Origin: CAYRFE01 sp964539615 | GTDB taxonomy: Bacteria; Macinerneyibacteriota; Macinerneyibacteria; Macinerneyibacteriales; CAYRFE01 | Direction: 5' to 3' | Assembly (NCBI GenBank): GCA_964539615.1 | Contig: CAZIJP010000148.1 | Span: forward strand, 1 to 6,527 | Length of the DNA: 6,527 nucleotides | Shown here: positions 5,309-6,527 of the stretch, in pieces | Layout: each line of letters opens with the position of its first letter | Numbering within the stretch: the stretch's first letter is position 1 | The notes under the pieces: model-generated | Database searches by the model: none | What the model was told of the DNA's origin: nothing | Seen by the model: only the letters and a program-made list of their open reading frames with translations | Made by a program: the position numbers and the translations under genes

Positions 5309-5332
5309 ATTCAGGTTCCCTGGTGGGGCTAC
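5304..5332 (+). repeat. Truncated second copy of the tRNA-Arg 3' half
   Basis: These 29 bases equal 5008-5040 of the tRNA minus the four T-loop bases CGAT. Without the acceptor 5' strand, D arm or T loop it cannot be a working tRNA. It supplies the stop codon of the GIY-YIG gene and ends 11 bases from the 3' end of the convergent transporter gene. Confidence 0.85.
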
Positions 5333-5343
5333 TATAAACAAAA

Positions 5344-6240
5344 TCACCTATCCTTTTTTCCCAAAAATGTGTGCACTAATATTCCTCCAATAATTAGGAA
5401 AAGACCAATATATGAGGAAATTAGAATAGTCTCTTTTAGAATCAATGCAATAATCATCAACGATAAAAATGGGGATAAAAAGACAAATTTGCTTACAACA
5501 GCAGTGTTTGATGCCCGTAGTAGGGCAAACTGCCACATGATAAACGGAATGCTCATTTCAAAAAGACCCACATAAATAGATGCTAATGCTATTTTGTTAG
5601 ATATATTAAAAGGATATCCCAAGACTAAAAAAAGAATAACAGATGCTACAAAACCCACCCCAAAAGAGAACCAAAGTTGAATGATGGTGTCTACTTTATT
5701 CTTCATATTTAAAATCCAATAACCTGCCCAAACAGCCGAACTACCTATGGCTAGAATAGTTCCAAAAAGATTAGAGAATTTTACATCAAATATATTTCCT
5801 TTCGTAGCAATAACCACCACACCAATAAAAGAAAAAAAGACTGAAAGAAAATCAACTTTCTTAAATTGTTGCTTCAAAAAGATCACCGATAACACCACTA
5901 AAACAATGGGCCAAGTGTAATTCAAAATCATCGCTTCGTTGGCTGGTAATAGAGAATATGCCTTAAAAAGAATCAGATAATAGGCAAACGGATTAATCAA
6001 TCCTTTGATTGTCAGACTACTATAATCATTTTTTGAAATCTTTATTAGTTGAGAAAAGCGGTTGCTAAACAACATAATAACGGTTAGAACTCCAAATGAA
6101 ACACCCGTAGAATATGTAAGCAACTGTATATAATCCAACTCCTGCAAGGCAATATTAAATGCAGTAGCAACTGTTGACCACATCATTACAGCCACTAACG
6201 CATAGGCAATTGATATAGAATTACTCTTTCTTTTATCCAT
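5344..6240 (-). CDS. EamA/DMT-family membrane transporter
   Basis: This 298-residue protein has the ten-span layout of the drug/metabolite transporter superfamily: two EamA repeats of five helices each. Hydrophobic segments lie at about 10-30, 38-58, 79-97, 103-122, 130-146, 158-178, 187-208, 218-240, 250-268 and 272-293. Family-typical features are MMWSTVATAF in helix 1, the AYSLLPANEAMILNYTWPIV stretch ending repeat 1, its counterpart ALLRASNTAVVSKFVFLSPF in repeat 2, and a basic C-terminus GKKDR. Members export or import small metabolites such as amino acids; the substrate cannot be assigned here. The start at 6240 gives a short basic cytoplasmic tail (MDKRKSNS). It converges on the tRNA-linked nuclease unit, ending 11 bases from the duplicated tRNA fragment, and is divergent from the secreted-protein gene at 6459. 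Confidence 0.93.
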   Translation of the reverse strand: MDKRKSNSISIAYALVAVMMWSTVATAFNIALQELDYIQLLTYSTGVSFGVLTVIMLFSNRFSQLIKISKNDYSSLTIKGLINPFAYYLILFKAYSLLPANEAMILNYTWPIVLVVLSVIFLKQQFKKVDFLSVFFSFIGVVVIATKGNIFDVKFSNLFGTILAIGSSAVWAGYWILNMKNKVDTIIQLWFSFGVGFVASVILFLVLGYPFNISNKIALASIYVGLFEMSIPFIMWQFALLRASNTAVVSKFVFLSPFLSLMIIALILKETILISSYIGLFLIIGGILVHTFLGKKDR

Positions 6241-6283
6241 TAAAGAATCATCCGTAAATTATGATTGATAATTATTTCAAAGT

Positions 6284-6291
6284 CAAAGATA
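6284..6291 (-). promoter_or_regulatory. Candidate -7 element for the EamA transporter gene
   Basis: On the minus strand TATCTTTG is a perfect TAnnTTTG, about 44 bases before the ATG at 6240. No well-spaced -33 TTG is present: the nearest, at 6306-6304, is only 12 bases away. The call rests on the octamer and its position. Confidence 0.4.
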
Positions 6292-6332
6292 TTAAAAAAA
6301 AGTCAACCTTCGATTTTAAAGATAAAAATGCT

Positions 6333-6340
6333 TACTTTTG
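6333..6340 (+). promoter_or_regulatory. Candidate -7 element for the secreted-protein gene
   Basis: TACTTTTG is a perfect TAnnTTTG, divergent from the element at 6284-6291. No clear -33 TTG lies upstream, and the leader to the ATG at 6459 would be about 110 bases. The rest of 6241-6458 is A/T-rich with no gene seen. Confidence 0.35.
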
Positions 6341-6458
6341 TAGCAAATATGGTTGTTTTCAATCTTTTAATCAGATAAATAGGTAAACTAACTATATTTT
6401 TTGAGTTAAGTCATTTTTGTATTTTTAAAAATGAGTGAATTATCTAAAAATCAAACAC

Positions 6459-6527
6459 ATGAAGCTGAAATTAAAGACATTACAAACAATATTTGGGCTA
6501 TTCCTCTTACTTGTTTTTGCTAATTCT
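6459..6527 (+). CDS. Start of a secreted protein (signal peptide; runs off right edge)
   Basis: From the ATG at 6459 the frame stays open for 23 codons to the end of the window. The translation has a basic start (MKLKLK), then a hydrophobic core TIFGLFLLLVF, then small polar residues ANS, which is a typical Sec signal peptide reaching the cleavage region. No lipobox Cys is visible yet. This frame is preferred to the overlapping out-of-frame ATG at 6431, whose 30-residue product closes at 6521-6523 and has no recognisable features. The mature protein lies outside the window, so nothing can be said about function. Confidence 0.75.
   Translation, partial: MKLKLKTLQTIFGLFLLLVFANS

Larger units (their letters stand above)
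5041..5332 (+). mobile_element. Candidate minimal tRNA-integrated element carrying a GIY-YIG nuclease
   Basis: The 292 bases from just after the intact tRNA to the end of its partial duplicate contain essentially one thing, a small GIY-YIG nuclease gene. The intact tRNA is at the left end and the displaced 3' fragment at the right end, as expected if the incoming DNA supplied a replacement tRNA 3' end. No integrase or other gene fits in the space. Whether the nuclease itself mobilised the unit, or the unit is the remnant of a larger deleted island, cannot be told from this sequence. Confidence 0.5.

Noticed and set aside
5304..5332. A second functional tRNA
   Set aside because: Only the 3' half is present, the T loop lacks four bases and there is no 5' half, so it cannot fold as a tRNA.
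6431..6523. A 30-residue open frame starting at ATG 6431
   Set aside because: It overlaps, in another frame, the start at 6459 that encodes a clear signal peptide; its own product has no recognisable feature and stops quickly.

Overview
The window looks like a chromosomal segment of a member of the Bacteroidota, most probably a flavobacterium. The DNA is AT-rich. Start codons lack Shine-Dalgarno sequences and are preceded by A/T-rich leaders. Several intergenic regions carry the Bacteroidota -7 promoter element TAnnTTTG. The iron-sulfur assembly genes run sufB-sufC-sufD in the order usual for that phylum. These are readings by eye; no database search was possible.

Layout. Positions 1-435 (minus) hold the N-terminal 145 codons of a lipoprotein that runs off the left edge. 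Positions 478-4509 (minus) are the suf operon, transcribed sufB (3064-4509), sufC (1897-2655), sufD (478-1875). SufC and SufD are separated by 21 bases, but SufB and SufC are separated by 408 bases filled with several short repeat families, including two hairpin-forming copies exactly 50 bases apart. Together SufB, SufC and SufD form the SufBC2D scaffold, on which ATP hydrolysis by SufC drives Fe-S cluster assembly. No cysteine desulfurase (SufS) or SufE lies in the visible part.

Positions 4510-4742 are a divergent control region. They carry a nearly perfect 24-base palindrome with Crp/Fnr-type geometry (TGTAA-N6-TTACA), a candidate sufB promoter and a second smaller palindrome. To the right lies an untracked 28-residue, single-span membrane peptide gene (4743-4829) with its own strong intrinsic terminator (4854-4887). 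It is followed by a tRNA-Arg(CCT) gene (4968-5039) with a recognisable promoter.

The most interesting part is 5008-5332. Immediately after the tRNA is a small GIY-YIG nuclease gene, intact except for one in-frame TAG at codon 21. It ends inside a second, slightly deleted copy of the 3' half of the same tRNA (5304-5332). This tRNA / nuclease / tRNA-fragment arrangement looks like a minimal integrated element that used the tRNA 3' end as its attachment site. Positions 5344-6240 (minus) encode a ten-span EamA/DMT-family transporter that converges on it. At the right edge, 6459-6527 (plus) encodes the start of a secreted protein with a classic signal peptide.
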